From: JBEKHT01 sp049511715
Lineage (GTDB): Bacteria; Chloroflexota; Anaerolineae; Anaerolineales; RBG-16-64-43
Length of the DNA: 47,592 nt
Assembly (NCBI GenBank): GCA_049511715.1
Contig: JBEKXU010000024.1
Location: 1-47,592, forward strand
Direction: 5' to 3'
The translations under genes and the position numbers were made by a program. The notes under the pieces were generated by a model. The model had not been told where the DNA came from. It worked only from the letters and a program-made list of their open reading frames with translations, and did no database searches. Shown in pieces: positions 33,449 to 41,979 of the stretch (within the stretch, counting starts at the first letter, position 1; the number at the start of each line of letters is the position of its first letter).

Positions 33449-33817
33449 TCATTCCTCATCTGACTTTCTCTTCACATTCGGGTCATCTGCTGGATTCCTC
33501 CCAAGCCTCATGATAAGTGACAAGAGACCTAGTCCAACTAATATAGCAATAATGACATAAACCCACCAAGGGATGTTCTGCCCAAATAATAATACATAGA
33601 TAAAGGGCGCGATGTTCGCGCACAGAAACACTGCGCTCCAGAGCACGACTTCCTTCCCAAGCTTTCTTGCGAGGGATTGGACAGTTCGAAACAGAGAATA
33701 GTAGAACACTGGAACACAAACCATGTAAATAATTAGGAATACGACCGGGTTGACTCTATAGTCATCTTGTACTATTCGTAATAGTTCCTGTATCTGTGCT
33801 AGCAAATACTCAATCAT
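33449..33817 (-). CDS. Cassette-like three-helix membrane protein
   Basis: A 122-residue protein with membrane segments at about 24-46, 56-76 and 82-105, an acidic/basic tail, and no recognised domain. The DNA is clearly more AT-rich than the surroundings, suggesting acquisition. An attC-like sequence begins ten bases after the stop, as in integron gene cassettes. GGGGGAAG lies about 14 bases before the ATG, a distant ribosome site. Confidence 0.65.
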   Translation of the reverse strand: MIEYLLAQIQELLRIVQDDYRVNPVVFLIIYMVCVPVFYYSLFRTVQSLARKLGKEVVLWSAVFLCANIAPFIYVLLFGQNIPWWVYVIIAILVGLGLLSLIMRLGRNPADDPNVKRKSDEE

Positions 33818-33854
33818 TTAGATATGGACTTCCCCCGGTTGAACGGAGACCTGG

Positions 33855-34352
33855 TCAAGCCTGAACGGATCGTTGGCGCTTGAATTCATCCGGAGAAAGA
33901 TGCCCCGGCGACGAATGAGTACGCCAAGTATTATACAAAACCCTTTGATGTATTCGAAAACCGCCTGGGGAGCCTGCTCTCGCGTTGAGTAACCTTTCGG
34001 TGGGTACTGGGCCCATCTTCAACGTACTCATGAAGCCTTCCACCAGAGCATTGTCGCAGCAGTTCCCCGACCGACTCGTGCCAGGCAGGATCGCATGATG
34101 CGATAAATGTGGCCGGTAATCGTCGCTTGCATATGGGTTGCCCCGATCTGTGTGGTGGACCAGCGCTTCCTCACACACGCGCGGTTGCCGGAGCGCCATG
34201 TGCGAGACCCGGCGCGCCAAGTCACGATCCATGATTGCCAGCGATTGCCACATCCTGGGCGATCGCAGAAAGCGGACCACAATGGGACGAGGCCCAAGAC
34301 GCCTAGTCTTGTCGTTATGACTCTTCAAGAAACCCTGGATGTTGTCAGCCAC
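33855..34352 (-). pseudogene. IS3-family OrfB (DDE transposase) C-terminal remnant
   Basis: EALVHHTDRGNPYASDDYRP, HHAILPGTSRSGNCCDNALV and EGFMSTLK, then THSSPGHLSPDEF. This is the second Asp and the Glu of the rve-type DDE core and the usual C-terminus of IS3 OrfB. The first Asp region and the N-terminal half are missing, and the segment between FMSTLK and THSS is scrambled relative to family members. Inactive. Confidence 0.8.
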
Positions 34353-34746
34353 TAGTTACTACTACCCTTCATGTCATTGCTGGTCAATTAGGCCGCCGAA
34401 CATATGGGGGATTCATGTGGCGGGAAGAGGGGAGTCAGAAGGAAGGTTGTGCGCGCCGCTGCATCAGTCCGAGTTGAACTAGGCCGCATGCCCGAAAATG
34501 CCCCGAAAAGGACTTGGGATTTTAGAGCCACCCCTGCGTAGCCTGGTCACATCGTTCCGATGTCCTTCGGGAAGAGGCCGCTCTCAACCATTCTCCACCA
34601 ATCAACAAGATCGTTCTACATGGAAGAAAGCGTTCTTGCGCAAATAGTGATGAAAGCGGCACGTTCCATTTGCAATCAAAGATCTGCCACAGAGCATGTG
34701 GTGATGTTTGCCGGCTGGCGCGAATCTCGAGATCTAGTGTTTCGCG
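34353..34746. other. Intergenic stretch
   Basis: About 390 bases with no recognised gene, repeat or signal. Confidence 0.45.
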
Positions 34747-35157
34747 TTATCGGCGTCGCGAACCAACGATTGCGGCCAAAATGACAAAGAGGATTGCCAC
34801 TCCTAGCAAGAAGCCAAGGTTATACTCGCTCCCGTTGTTGTGCACCTCGTACATCTGGGCACCCTTGTTGAGGAATGATAGCACGAGGGTCACCGGGGAA
34901 ATGAACCCGTGCCAGAGTCCTAGCAAAATACCGGCCACACGACCGTGCGCATCGGCTGTATTGGCCAGTGGGTTCGGGCCGGGCGCATAGACTTGTATGC
35001 TCACGCCGGGCACGTTGATTTGACCGTTGGGAGCGGGCGTACCGGATTGGGTGTTCGGGACAGGCGTATTGACTTGTACGACAGTTCCGGGAGTACAGCC
35101 CGCGAGCATTACAAGCATTACGGCCATTAGGGTAAAAATGGATAGTTTCTTCTTCAT
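34747..35157 (-). CDS. Lipoprotein with C-terminal membrane helix
   Basis: A 136-residue protein. MKKKLSIF leads into a hydrophobic signal with lipobox LAGC (Cys21), then a Pro/Asn/Thr-rich linker (about 22-58), and a hydrophobic C-terminal half: RVAGILLGLWHGFISPVTLV, and a final helix LGFLLGVAILFVILAAIVG followed by SRRR. The GLWHG...I.P.....F region is seen in small conserved membrane proteins of unknown function. GGAGG lies six bases before the ATG at 35157. The longer in-frame opening upstream has no start support. Confidence 0.82.
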   Translation of the reverse strand: MKKKLSIFTLMAVMLVMLAGCTPGTVVQVNTPVPNTQSGTPAPNGQINVPGVSIQVYAPGPNPLANTADAHGRVAGILLGLWHGFISPVTLVLSFLNKGAQMYEVHNNGSEYNLGFLLGVAILFVILAAIVGSRRR

Positions 35158-35284
35158 CTCTTGCCTCCGGATTTGATCTGACAGAGCTGTTGAGAAAACG
35201 AGCCGTGGCAGGGTTGCTAGCTGCGAAACCGTGGGCGGGTTGTTTGCTATTCTACAATTAGTATTCCCCGGCCGCATCCAACGA

Positions 35285-35645
35285 CTGGGGAATATCGATC
35301 TCCGCCATTTGGGGGAGGCATAGAAGAGCAGGGCGCATCCATTTCTGCTCTGGCGGATGCGGTATGACCAGAGATCTGCTGTAGTGGCCGAAAACCCCAT
35401 CCCAAGATGCCGGCTTTGGAAGAACCGGACGGAACGCCAAGGTGACGAGCCTGCTGGTGGACCATGGTTGGGGAGGGGGCGCCCCCAAAATTGGAACCTG
35501 TGATCAGCTGGTGACGAGTCCGGAAGGAAAGACCCGAGCCTCAAATGGGCTCGGTTCTCTGTCTTGGCAGGGGAGGGGCGGACTGGCCTGCGCTGGCCAG
35601 GCCGGGGAACCACCAGTCTTCGGCCTAGCAGTCTGACGAGTTTGA
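35285..35645. repeat. Dispersed tRNA-like repeat, copy R3
   Basis: It contains, in order: TCTCCGCCATTTGGGGGAGGC (also, varied, near 4655), the block GTGGCCGAAAACCCCATCCC, a first tRNA-like half (GGGCGCCCCCAAAATTGGAA, CCTGTGATC), the hairpin CCGAGCC / GGCTCGG, and a second tRNA-like half with a GGCCTG / CAGGCC hairpin between GGACTG and AACCACCAG. The minus-strand loop there is CTGCTAG. Confidence 0.6.
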
Positions 35646-35849
35646 ATCCATAACAGAGGCCGCAGATCAAATAGATCTGGGACCTCTCTCCCGGATAAGC
35701 GGTGCTGCTCGCGTGGGGGGTGTCTTGCGAACTGATGATCGTCGGGTTGTGAGAATCAATGGCTCACCGAACAATGGCTGCGGATGGCCGAACCCGGCGA
35801 TGTTCGGGGTCGTACCGGGCGCGGGCCGAGTGCCCGTCGAGCTACGGTT

Positions 35850-35960
35850 TTTCCGGTGACCTTATATTGTCGGAAAGAGACCTCGCCTGACCAGGTCGCA
35901 GGCCGGGGAACCAACGATCCCGCGGCTCCTAGCCCGACGAGGCTAACCGAGTGGTTTCGA
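35850..35960. repeat. Dispersed tRNA-like repeat, partial copy R7
   Basis: CTCGCCTG...CAGGCCGGGG, then AACCAACGATCCCGCGGCTCC and TAGCCCGACGAGGCTAACCG. The minus strand reads CGGTTAGCCTCGTCGGGCT, very like the D-arm and anticodon stem of initiator tRNA, with a short hairpin insertion (GCCTG / CAGGC) at the T-loop position. Confidence 0.55.
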
Positions 35961-36009
35961 TGAGGATCTTGCTTGAATCAGGCTGAAGAACGCGAACGGG
36001 CATCATTCT

Positions 36010-36280
36010 GTTGCAACGAAGAACCGAGGCTCAAACGGCCTCGGTTCGTGTAATTGGTAGCGGGGGCTGGACTCGCCCGTCCCCTCGCCCCGAGGGCGGG
36101 CTGGCGACCCGGCCAGCCTGCCCCAGCCGCAGGCCTGGGGAAAACAGCGACCTCCGGGTTATGAGCCTCCGTCTGGCAGCGGCACCCTCAGACATCGGGT
36201 CCACCCGGCTGAGGAATATCCTCTCTTCTGCAGTCCGAATGGGCCCGGGAAGGTTCGCGCCCGAGAGCATGCATTAGCGT
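36010..36280. repeat. Dispersed tRNA-like repeat, copy R4 (closest to initiator tRNA)
   Basis: A 10-bp hairpin (36021-36047) is followed by TGGTAGCGGGGGCTGGACTCG at 36055-36075, which on the minus strand is the CCA end, acceptor strand and T-stem of an initiator-type tRNA. About 67 bases of three consecutive hairpins follow. Then ACAGCGACCTCCGGGTTATG at 36144 onward supplies the rest of the T-arm, the variable loop and the anticodon arm (CTCATAA loop). The 5' half is degraded. Confidence 0.65.
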
Positions 36281-36364
36281 GCCTCACGGGTCGCCTCGGG
36301 TCACGGTTGGTCCTGGGCGGCTCTGCATCAACCACACCGGTAAGCTCTATTCCGGAAAGCGCTG

Positions 36365-36541
36365 TCAAACCTTCGCCGCAATCTGACCGTTTGTGATCTT
36401 GTCAATTGTCACAACACTCACGATCCGCCTGCCGAGTCCCTTGCTCTCAAGACCCTTTTCGAGCTCGCCCTTTTCCTCGCCAGGGCCAACCAACAGAATC
36501 GCCTCGGCCTCGAGCCTTGCCGCTGCTATGGGAAGCCCTTC
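36365..36541 (-). pseudogene. C-terminal fragment of an eRF1-like/host-attachment-type protein
   Basis: About 58 codons read AARLEAEAILLVGPGEEKGE, LEKGLESKGLGRRIVSVVTI and DKITNGQIAAKV. This matches the end of a family of bacterial eRF1-domain-like proteins (ADAILIxGPGEAKGELKKRL...DKMTDRQIAAKV). The rest is absent. The fragment lies in the same frame immediately after the stop codon of the small membrane gene at 36551, as expected if a deletion fused the two loci. Confidence 0.6.
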
Positions 36542-36550
36542 CTGTGTTGT

Positions 36551-36859
36551 CTAGATCGGGAGGCGGTTGCGATGCCGGTAGCCTCCACTATACCCGGCCA
36601 AGTCGATCAACAAGGCAATCCCCAGCACAATCCATTTGTAGCCCATAACGCCCCCTGGGAAGACAAAGAGATACGCCAGGGTGGTCCAGGGCAGGAAAAT
36701 GGCGCCTAGCAACGGCCAAACCCACAAAGGGATGGCAAAGTTTATCGGCAGAGCCCAGTTCTTAAAAGCGAGAACGAAGCGTTGCGGATCCACCAGCCAC
36801 CAGACCAAGATGGCGATTCGGGAACCGAATTCTAGAAAAATGGTGGTAATACAGCACAT
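36551..36859 (-). CDS. Small membrane protein
   Basis: A 102-residue protein with three hydrophobic segments (about 10-24, 40-66, 72-90), rich in Trp. A strong AAGGAGGG lies six bases before the ATG. The YLFVFPGG...YKWIVLGIALLIDLAGY segment looks like a conserved family of unknown function. Its last residues (RHRNRLPI) may come from read-through into the adjacent remnant after a deletion. Confidence 0.7.
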   Translation of the reverse strand: MCCITTIFLEFGSRIAILVWWLVDPQRFVLAFKNWALPINFAIPLWVWPLLGAIFLPWTTLAYLFVFPGGVMGYKWIVLGIALLIDLAGYSGGYRHRNRLPI

Positions 36860-36994
36860 AGCTCCCTCCTTATAGAGTTTCCACCCCTAAATCATCACGG
36901 GATGGAGTCGGTGCCAATTCCTCGTTGTTCGGGTATCAGCCAAACCCGAAAAGCGAACTGGATTGGTGTTGCAGGATGATCAAAGGGGAACGTC

Positions 36995-37219
36995 ATGACA
37001 CAACTTCACAAACAGTTGACCGCTGACCAGGTGAAAGTCTTGCTCGCCTCCTATGCGCAAGGGCAATCGAGCCGAGAGGAAATTGAGCATACCCTTGGAA
37101 TTGGGAGAAGCCGTTTCTTTGCGTTGTTGAAACAATTTCGTCATCGCCCCGAATCTCTCTCGTTAGCGTCTCAGCCAATAGTGCAAAAGACCCCTTCCCA
37201 TCAGGGAACCCAGATCTGA
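36995..37219 (+). pseudogene. Transposase N-terminal helix-turn-helix fragment
   Basis: 74 codons: TADQVKVLLASYAQGQSSRE, EIEHTLGIGRSRFFALLKQF, RHRPESLSL. This is the opening helix-turn-helix of an integrase-type transposase, ending before any catalytic domain. The coding stops at 37219 with no DDE region following. Confidence 0.6.
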
Positions 37220-37349
37220 GAAAGAGCCTTCGAACGGACGCCAGCCGCAATGGGATTGGCTCTGCGACCGGCATTTGCTTTGGCTCTGTCAATTGCCGCA
37301 TGGTCTCCCGGCGGCCTGTCCTGGCGCGCCTCGGGCAAGGGAAGCACCC

Positions 37350-37690
37350 GCGTTCGATCTCCCTTTCATGCGACATCTCCACGAGCAGAGCGCCCACCAG
37401 TTAGGTGAGCGACAGCTCGTCTAGGAATATCCTCGCGACGTTGATGCGTCGGCGTCCCTCTGGGATCGCTGGCTCCAGGGCGTTGGTGGAGTGGATCCGC
37501 ATGCAGCCCGTCCTGGCCGCACAATCCAGGATTATCCTGAGGGAAGTCCATGTAAGTCAAGACATCCGTTTCGGTGGCGGCCAGCAGCTCAGAGGCCTTG
37601 GGCCAACATGGGCGCAGGGCTCGAGCCACTTCCCCCAACTCCTGTCTAGCGGCCTGATGGTCCTGGCGCCCGCCCTCTCGGCCCGCGCAC
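37350..37690 (-). pseudogene. IS256/Mutator-family transposase C-terminal remnant
   Basis: One frame gives RQELGEVARALRPCWPKASE and LLAATETDVLTYMDFPQD. After a shift the next gives STNALEPAIPEGRRRINVAR and IFLDELSLT, stop, LVGALLVEMSHE. These correspond to the usual Mutator-type end (LLxxAEEDVLAYMDFP...STNPLERLNKEIKRRTxVVGIFPN...LVGALLxE). Frameshifts and a stop show it is dead. Confidence 0.75.
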
Positions 37691-37814
37691 CGGGGGCGGC
37701 CTGGCGACTTGAGGGCAAGAGGGGGGGCGAAGATGGTGCACGGCGGCTGTTGCCATCGACTTCCCTCCTTGAGGCGGGTGCGCCAACAGGTTCTTCCCGG
37801 GGTGAAACCGTCAG

Positions 37815-37990
37815 TCATCCGACCGCTGAAACAATAATAAAGGGAGCGGATATGAGCGGCCGGCTGGCCTGGCTCTGGAAAAACGGGATCTTGTTTGTGC
37901 AGATAATTTGGAGGGCCAGTGTCTGAGTGAAGACCGACTCCACAAACCAGCTGGTGCGGAATCGTGCCGCAGTATTCCAGCGGGAATTGG
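37815..37990 (-). pseudogene. P-type ATPase (MgtA-like) C-terminal fragment
   Basis: FRTSWFVESVFTQTLALQII, CTNKIPFFQSQASRPL and ISAPFIIVSAVG match the penultimate transmembrane region of MgtA-type pumps; the intact pump at 7915 has FHTGWFVESLATQTLVLFVI at the same place. No further part of the gene was found. It shows that a second pump gene once existed here. Confidence 0.75.
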
Positions 37991-38218
37991 GGATCATCCT
38001 TCGCGCAGTAAGATCGGCTTGCGAACATGGTTGCTGGCCGCGGGCCCCAAGGCGTGCTTTGGACATCGGTCGACCACTGTCTTGTTGAAGTCCGGTCGGG
38101 CACAACCGACCAACCCTAGCGGGATCACAATCGTCATGAGCAGAATCGAGATTCGTTAGGTCTGCCTGCCTCCTTACCACGCCGCCAGTGGCTGCTTTGT
38201 CGGCGCGACCGGCGGCTC

Positions 38219-39634
38219 TCAGATCGAATGTGCTTCTCGTTTCCAACTGGGCTTCTTCAGTTTCAAGAAGACCAGCGGCGGAAGCGCCAACACCGCCGTG
38301 CCGACAAGCATCAGGGGCATGTATACCAGCAGCGAGATGTTCATTCCACCGGTGGGGAAGAGGCTCACTAAGAAGCTGAGGGCCGTTGCCACAAAGCCCA
38401 CGCCGCCCACGATCCAGACGCCGGCCGTTCCACCCGGTATTTTGAAGGAGCGCGGCACATTGGGCTTCGAGTAGCGCAGTTTGATCAGTGCCGCAAAAAC
38501 AAACATGTACATGATGCACAACAGGAGCACGGTCAGCGCCGACAGCACCCAGTAAGCGCTGCTGACGCTGGGGATGAAGACGTACAGCAGCGAGATGATC
38601 GTGCCGATGACGGCTTGGAGGATCAACACGCTTGTCGGCGAGCCTTTCCCGTTATGGCGCGAGAACATGGGCGGCATGTTGCCGTCACGGCCGACGACCC
38701 CCAGCCCCAATGCGGGACCGATCAACCACGACGCCAACAAGGCGATACCGCCCAGCGTCACCAGAACGGCTAAGGGGGCCAGCAGCCAGCTGAGGTTGAA
38801 CGCTTTCAGGAAATCCTGGAAGGCTTGCATCAACCCGGCCGCCAGGTTGAGCTGACTCAACGGTACAACCACGGCAATCGCCACTGTGCCGAGTACCGTT
38901 AGAACGAAGATGATCAAGAACGACAGCAGCATGCCTTTCGGGTAATCTGTCTGTGGATTGCGCACTTCCAGGGCGTGGAAGCCGGCCATCTCCATGCCCG
39001 CGAACATCAGCACCACCGTTGAGATGAAGGGCAACGTTTTGAGATGGATCGCCGGGACCATAGCGGCCAGCGTGAAGGGCGGCAGTTGGATCGGCTTGCC
39101 ACTGAGCATGTACCAGACGCCCAGGGCGATGATCAGGGTCCCCGGGATGATCGTACCGGCGATTACGCCAAACGATTGGAAACGGCTGGATACTTTCTCG
39201 CCCAGTAGAGCGACGAGCGTGGTGCCCCAGAACACGATCATCATCACGACAAACACATACGGGCCGTTGGTCGCCAGCGAGGGATTCAGCGCAAAGGCCA
39301 ACGTCGAGGCAATGAAGGCCAGCACCGTGGGGAACCACACCAGGTTGTTTGACCAGTCACAAAAAATGGCGATGAAGCCCGATGTGTCGCCGAAGGCTTC
39401 TTGGACCCAGGCGTATACGCCCCCGCCTTTGGGCCAGCCGGTGGCGAGTTCCGCGCCCGCCATCGTCAGCGGGAGCAGAAAAGTGATCGTGCCGATGACG
39501 TACCAGCCGATGGACGACCAGCCATACACCGACATCGACGGATAGTTTCGCAGGCTCAGCACGGCGGCGACATTAATCATTGCCAGGGCAAAGATCCCCA
39601 GTGTCTTGGTCCTACTGCTTTTTCCCTTGGTCAT
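38219..39634 (-). CDS. APC-superfamily amino acid antiporter (GadC/AdiC-like)
   Basis: A 471-residue protein with about 12 membrane segments. LGIFALAMINVAAVLSLRNY near the start and PKGGGVYAWVQEAFG around residue 70 are typical of the glutamate:GABA antiporter subfamily, and MFAGMEMAGFHALEVRNP marks helix 6. AAGGAGAAGG precedes the ATG at 39634; 22 extra in-frame codons upstream are less likely. It lies 53 bases downstream of the decarboxylase gene in the same direction. The pair implies import of an amino acid and export of the amine produced, which consumes a proton inside the cell. The exchanged substrate (Arg/agmatine or Lys/cadaverine) cannot be set from sequence. Confidence 0.9.
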   Translation of the reverse strand: MTKGKSSRTKTLGIFALAMINVAAVLSLRNYPSMSVYGWSSIGWYVIGTITFLLPLTMAGAELATGWPKGGGVYAWVQEAFGDTSGFIAIFCDWSNNLVWFPTVLAFIASTLAFALNPSLATNGPYVFVVMMIVFWGTTLVALLGEKVSSRFQSFGVIAGTIIPGTLIIALGVWYMLSGKPIQLPPFTLAAMVPAIHLKTLPFISTVVLMFAGMEMAGFHALEVRNPQTDYPKGMLLSFLIIFVLTVLGTVAIAVVVPLSQLNLAAGLMQAFQDFLKAFNLSWLLAPLAVLVTLGGIALLASWLIGPALGLGVVGRDGNMPPMFSRHNGKGSPTSVLILQAVIGTIISLLYVFIPSVSSAYWVLSALTVLLLCIMYMFVFAALIKLRYSKPNVPRSFKIPGGTAGVWIVGGVGFVATALSFLVSLFPTGGMNISLLVYMPLMLVGTAVLALPPLVFLKLKKPSWKREAHSI

Positions 39635-39687
39635 AGGATCCCTTCTCCTTCTTGTTCTTGGCCTAGCCTGCCTGATGGGGTGGGGGT

Positions 39688-41979
39688 TCACTTCAGGCAA
39701 TACACGTAGTACGTTCCGTCTTCGTTTTCCACGCCGTGCGTTTCATGCCCGAAACCGGGGAAGCGGCGATCCCACCCTTGGAGAGCGCGCAGATAACCCA
39801 GGTAGGGACCGTCATCGTGGCCGACATTCTCGCCAGGCATCAACATCGGAATGCCGGGAGGATACGGCACGACGCCTGTTGCCACAATCCGATCGGCCAT
39901 CTTGTTACTCGCAACGTGTTCCACTTCGTTGTGCACCAGTTTCGAATAGGTGTCGGCAGGGGTGAGCACTGGGACGGGCAGCGTCGCGAAGGCCGCCTCC
40001 TGCAGTTGCAATTGTTTCGTTTCTTTCATCTGCGCGAACATTTCATCGGCCAGATCGCGCAGGCCCATGCCGGCATAGCGCTCGGGCGCGCCCGCGGCGC
40101 TGGCGATCAGCACTTCGCTGAGCGCCGCGTTGGCGTCGAAGTCTTCTTTGAAGTGCAGCAGGGCATTAATCAGCGTGCCGAACTTGCCTTTGGTCACGCC
40201 GATCGAGAAGAGGAAAAGGATCGTGAAGTCCGTGGTCTTTTCAACCTGAATGCCGCGCTGATCGAGATAGGCCGTAACCAGCATCGCGGGGATGCCGATC
40301 TTTTCGAAAGAGCCGTCGTTCGCTAGCCCGGGCGCCACCACCGAAACTTTGATTGGATCGAGCATGCAGTAGCCGTCTTCCAGATCCTTGAACCCGTGCC
40401 ACACCTCGCCGGGATGCAACGTCCAGCAATCGGGATTGGTGATCAGCAGCGTATCGGGCGCATCGGCAAAGGCGATCTTCTTGCCTGTCGCCGGATCGGT
40501 TACCTCGTCGGCATTCCAGGTTCTGAACATCCAATCGCCCTTCGCCGTGGCAGCATGATGCGCGCGGCATAACACTTTCCGGAAGGCCACGGCTTCGGCA
40601 ATCGATTCAGTGGTGAGCGTGAGCCCGCCGACGCCATCCATCATCGCCGCCGAAACTTCGTTGGAGGTAATGATGGCATACTGCGGCGAGGTACTGGCGT
40701 GCATCATGAACGCCTCGTTGAAGCGCGCGTGCTCCACTGGCTTGCGCCCGTCGCGAACGTTGATGAGGGAGGCCTGCGACAAGGCCGCGAGCAACTTGTG
40801 CGTCGAGGTCGTCGTGAAGATCGTCGGCTTGTCCTTGGGATAGTCCTTCGGATCGCCATACATGCCGAAGCGGTCTTTATAAATCGGGTTAAAGCGCGCA
40901 TAGCCGTACCACGCCTCGTCGAAGTGAATGCGATCGACACTCTTGTCGAGCAAGTCCACGACGCGGGTCACAAGGTAGGTTAAGCCGTCATAGGTGGAAT
41001 TGGTGAGGATTGCATGAACGGCTTTCTGCGCTCTGTCCCTGGCCAGTGGATTGGCAGCGATAGAAGCCTTAACAGCTTCCGGCGTCAAGCGCTCGGGATG
41101 GATCGGTCCGATGATGCCAAGGTGGTTGCGCGTGGGTATCAGATACGTTGGAACGGCGCCGGTCAACGTCAGCGCCTGCTCGACTGATTTGTGAGCGTTG
41201 CGATCGCACAGGACATAGTCACCGCGGGTGACGGACGACATCATGATTACCCGATTGGACGTGGACGTCCCGTTGGTGACTGTGTACGATCGGTGCGCGC
41301 CGAAGATGCGGGCCGCGTATTTCTCGCTATCCCCGATCGGCCCACTGTGATCCAATAGGGAACCCAGTTCGCCCACACTGATCGAAAGATCAGAGCGCAG
41401 CAAGTTCTCGCCAAAATAGTCGTAGAAGACACGTCCTACAGGCGACTTCAAGAAAGCCGTGCCGCCCGTGTGGCCGGGCGTGTGCCACGAATACTCATAC
41501 ACCCGGGCGAAGGCCATCAGGGCCTTAGTCAACGGGGGCACAATGGCCTCGCGGTAACGGCGTATGGCGGCAATGACGCGCCCCGCGACGAAGAACGTAG
41601 TGTCCTCCAGCATCCAGATCAATTCGTCGGCTTCGCGCATCACTTGACTTGTGAGCGTAGAGGCATCGTCGCGCTCGGCGATGAGGAAGATCGGGGTGTG
41701 TGTGTTGCGCCCACGGATGAGCGCGAGCAACGCGCGGGCTTTGTCGTGCGCCGCGTCGTCGTCACCCAAGGTCCAGTCGAGCAGGATGCCTTGCAGCGAG
41801 GGGTCGGACAGCACCACGGCCTGGCCGTCGTCGGCTGAGGTCGCTTCAATGACGGCAACATCGCGGTCGCGCAGTTCCTGCGCCAGGGCTCGCGCGGCCC
41901 GGCCCCTGGCCGTCTGTGCCGTGAGTTCGTCGTCAACCATCAAGACTTTCATACTCATCAGCCGTTCCCCATGCATCAT
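39688..41979 (-). CDS. Orn/Lys/Arg decarboxylase, inducible type
   Basis: A 763-residue pyridoxal-phosphate enzyme of fold III. The N-terminal ~125 residues form a response-regulator-like wing domain (MKVLMVDDE, GILLDWTLGDDD). The core has SWHTPGHTGGTAFLKSPVG, TNGTSTSNRVIMMS, HFDEAWYGYARFNP and the PLP Lys in TTSTHKLLAALSQAS (near 395). The C-terminal domain ends near TYYVYCLK. Length is closest to the biodegradative arginine decarboxylase (about 755), but lysine is possible. It consumes a cytoplasmic proton and releases CO2 and an amine. GAGG lies six bases before the ATG at 41979; ATGs at 41958 and 41952 are alternatives. The antiporter gene follows. Confidence 0.92.
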   Translation of the reverse strand: MMHGERLMSMKVLMVDDELTAQTARGRAARALAQELRDRDVAVIEATSADDGQAVVLSDPSLQGILLDWTLGDDDAAHDKARALLALIRGRNTHTPIFLIAERDDASTLTSQVMREADELIWMLEDTTFFVAGRVIAAIRRYREAIVPPLTKALMAFARVYEYSWHTPGHTGGTAFLKSPVGRVFYDYFGENLLRSDLSISVGELGSLLDHSGPIGDSEKYAARIFGAHRSYTVTNGTSTSNRVIMMSSVTRGDYVLCDRNAHKSVEQALTLTGAVPTYLIPTRNHLGIIGPIHPERLTPEAVKASIAANPLARDRAQKAVHAILTNSTYDGLTYLVTRVVDLLDKSVDRIHFDEAWYGYARFNPIYKDRFGMYGDPKDYPKDKPTIFTTTSTHKLLAALSQASLINVRDGRKPVEHARFNEAFMMHASTSPQYAIITSNEVSAAMMDGVGGLTLTTESIAEAVAFRKVLCRAHHAATAKGDWMFRTWNADEVTDPATGKKIAFADAPDTLLITNPDCWTLHPGEVWHGFKDLEDGYCMLDPIKVSVVAPGLANDGSFEKIGIPAMLVTAYLDQRGIQVEKTTDFTILFLFSIGVTKGKFGTLINALLHFKEDFDANAALSEVLIASAAGAPERYAGMGLRDLADEMFAQMKETKQLQLQEAAFATLPVPVLTPADTYSKLVHNEVEHVASNKMADRIVATGVVPYPPGIPMLMPGENVGHDDGPYLGYLRALQGWDRRFPGFGHETHGVENEDGTYYVYCLK

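Noticed and set aside
35905..35960. Intact tRNA with an AGG anticodon
   Set aside because: Only the D-arm and anticodon stem resemble a tRNA; the acceptor is absent and the T-arm is broken.
36052..36170. Functional initiator tRNA gene
   Set aside because: The 3' half is recognisable, but the T-loop is interrupted and the D-arm and 5' acceptor strand are degraded, so it is treated as a repeat.
37366..38103. 245-codon minus-strand open frame as a single gene
   Set aside because: It only threads through fragments of an IS256 transposase and a P-type ATPase in mixed frames; both are reported separately as remnants.
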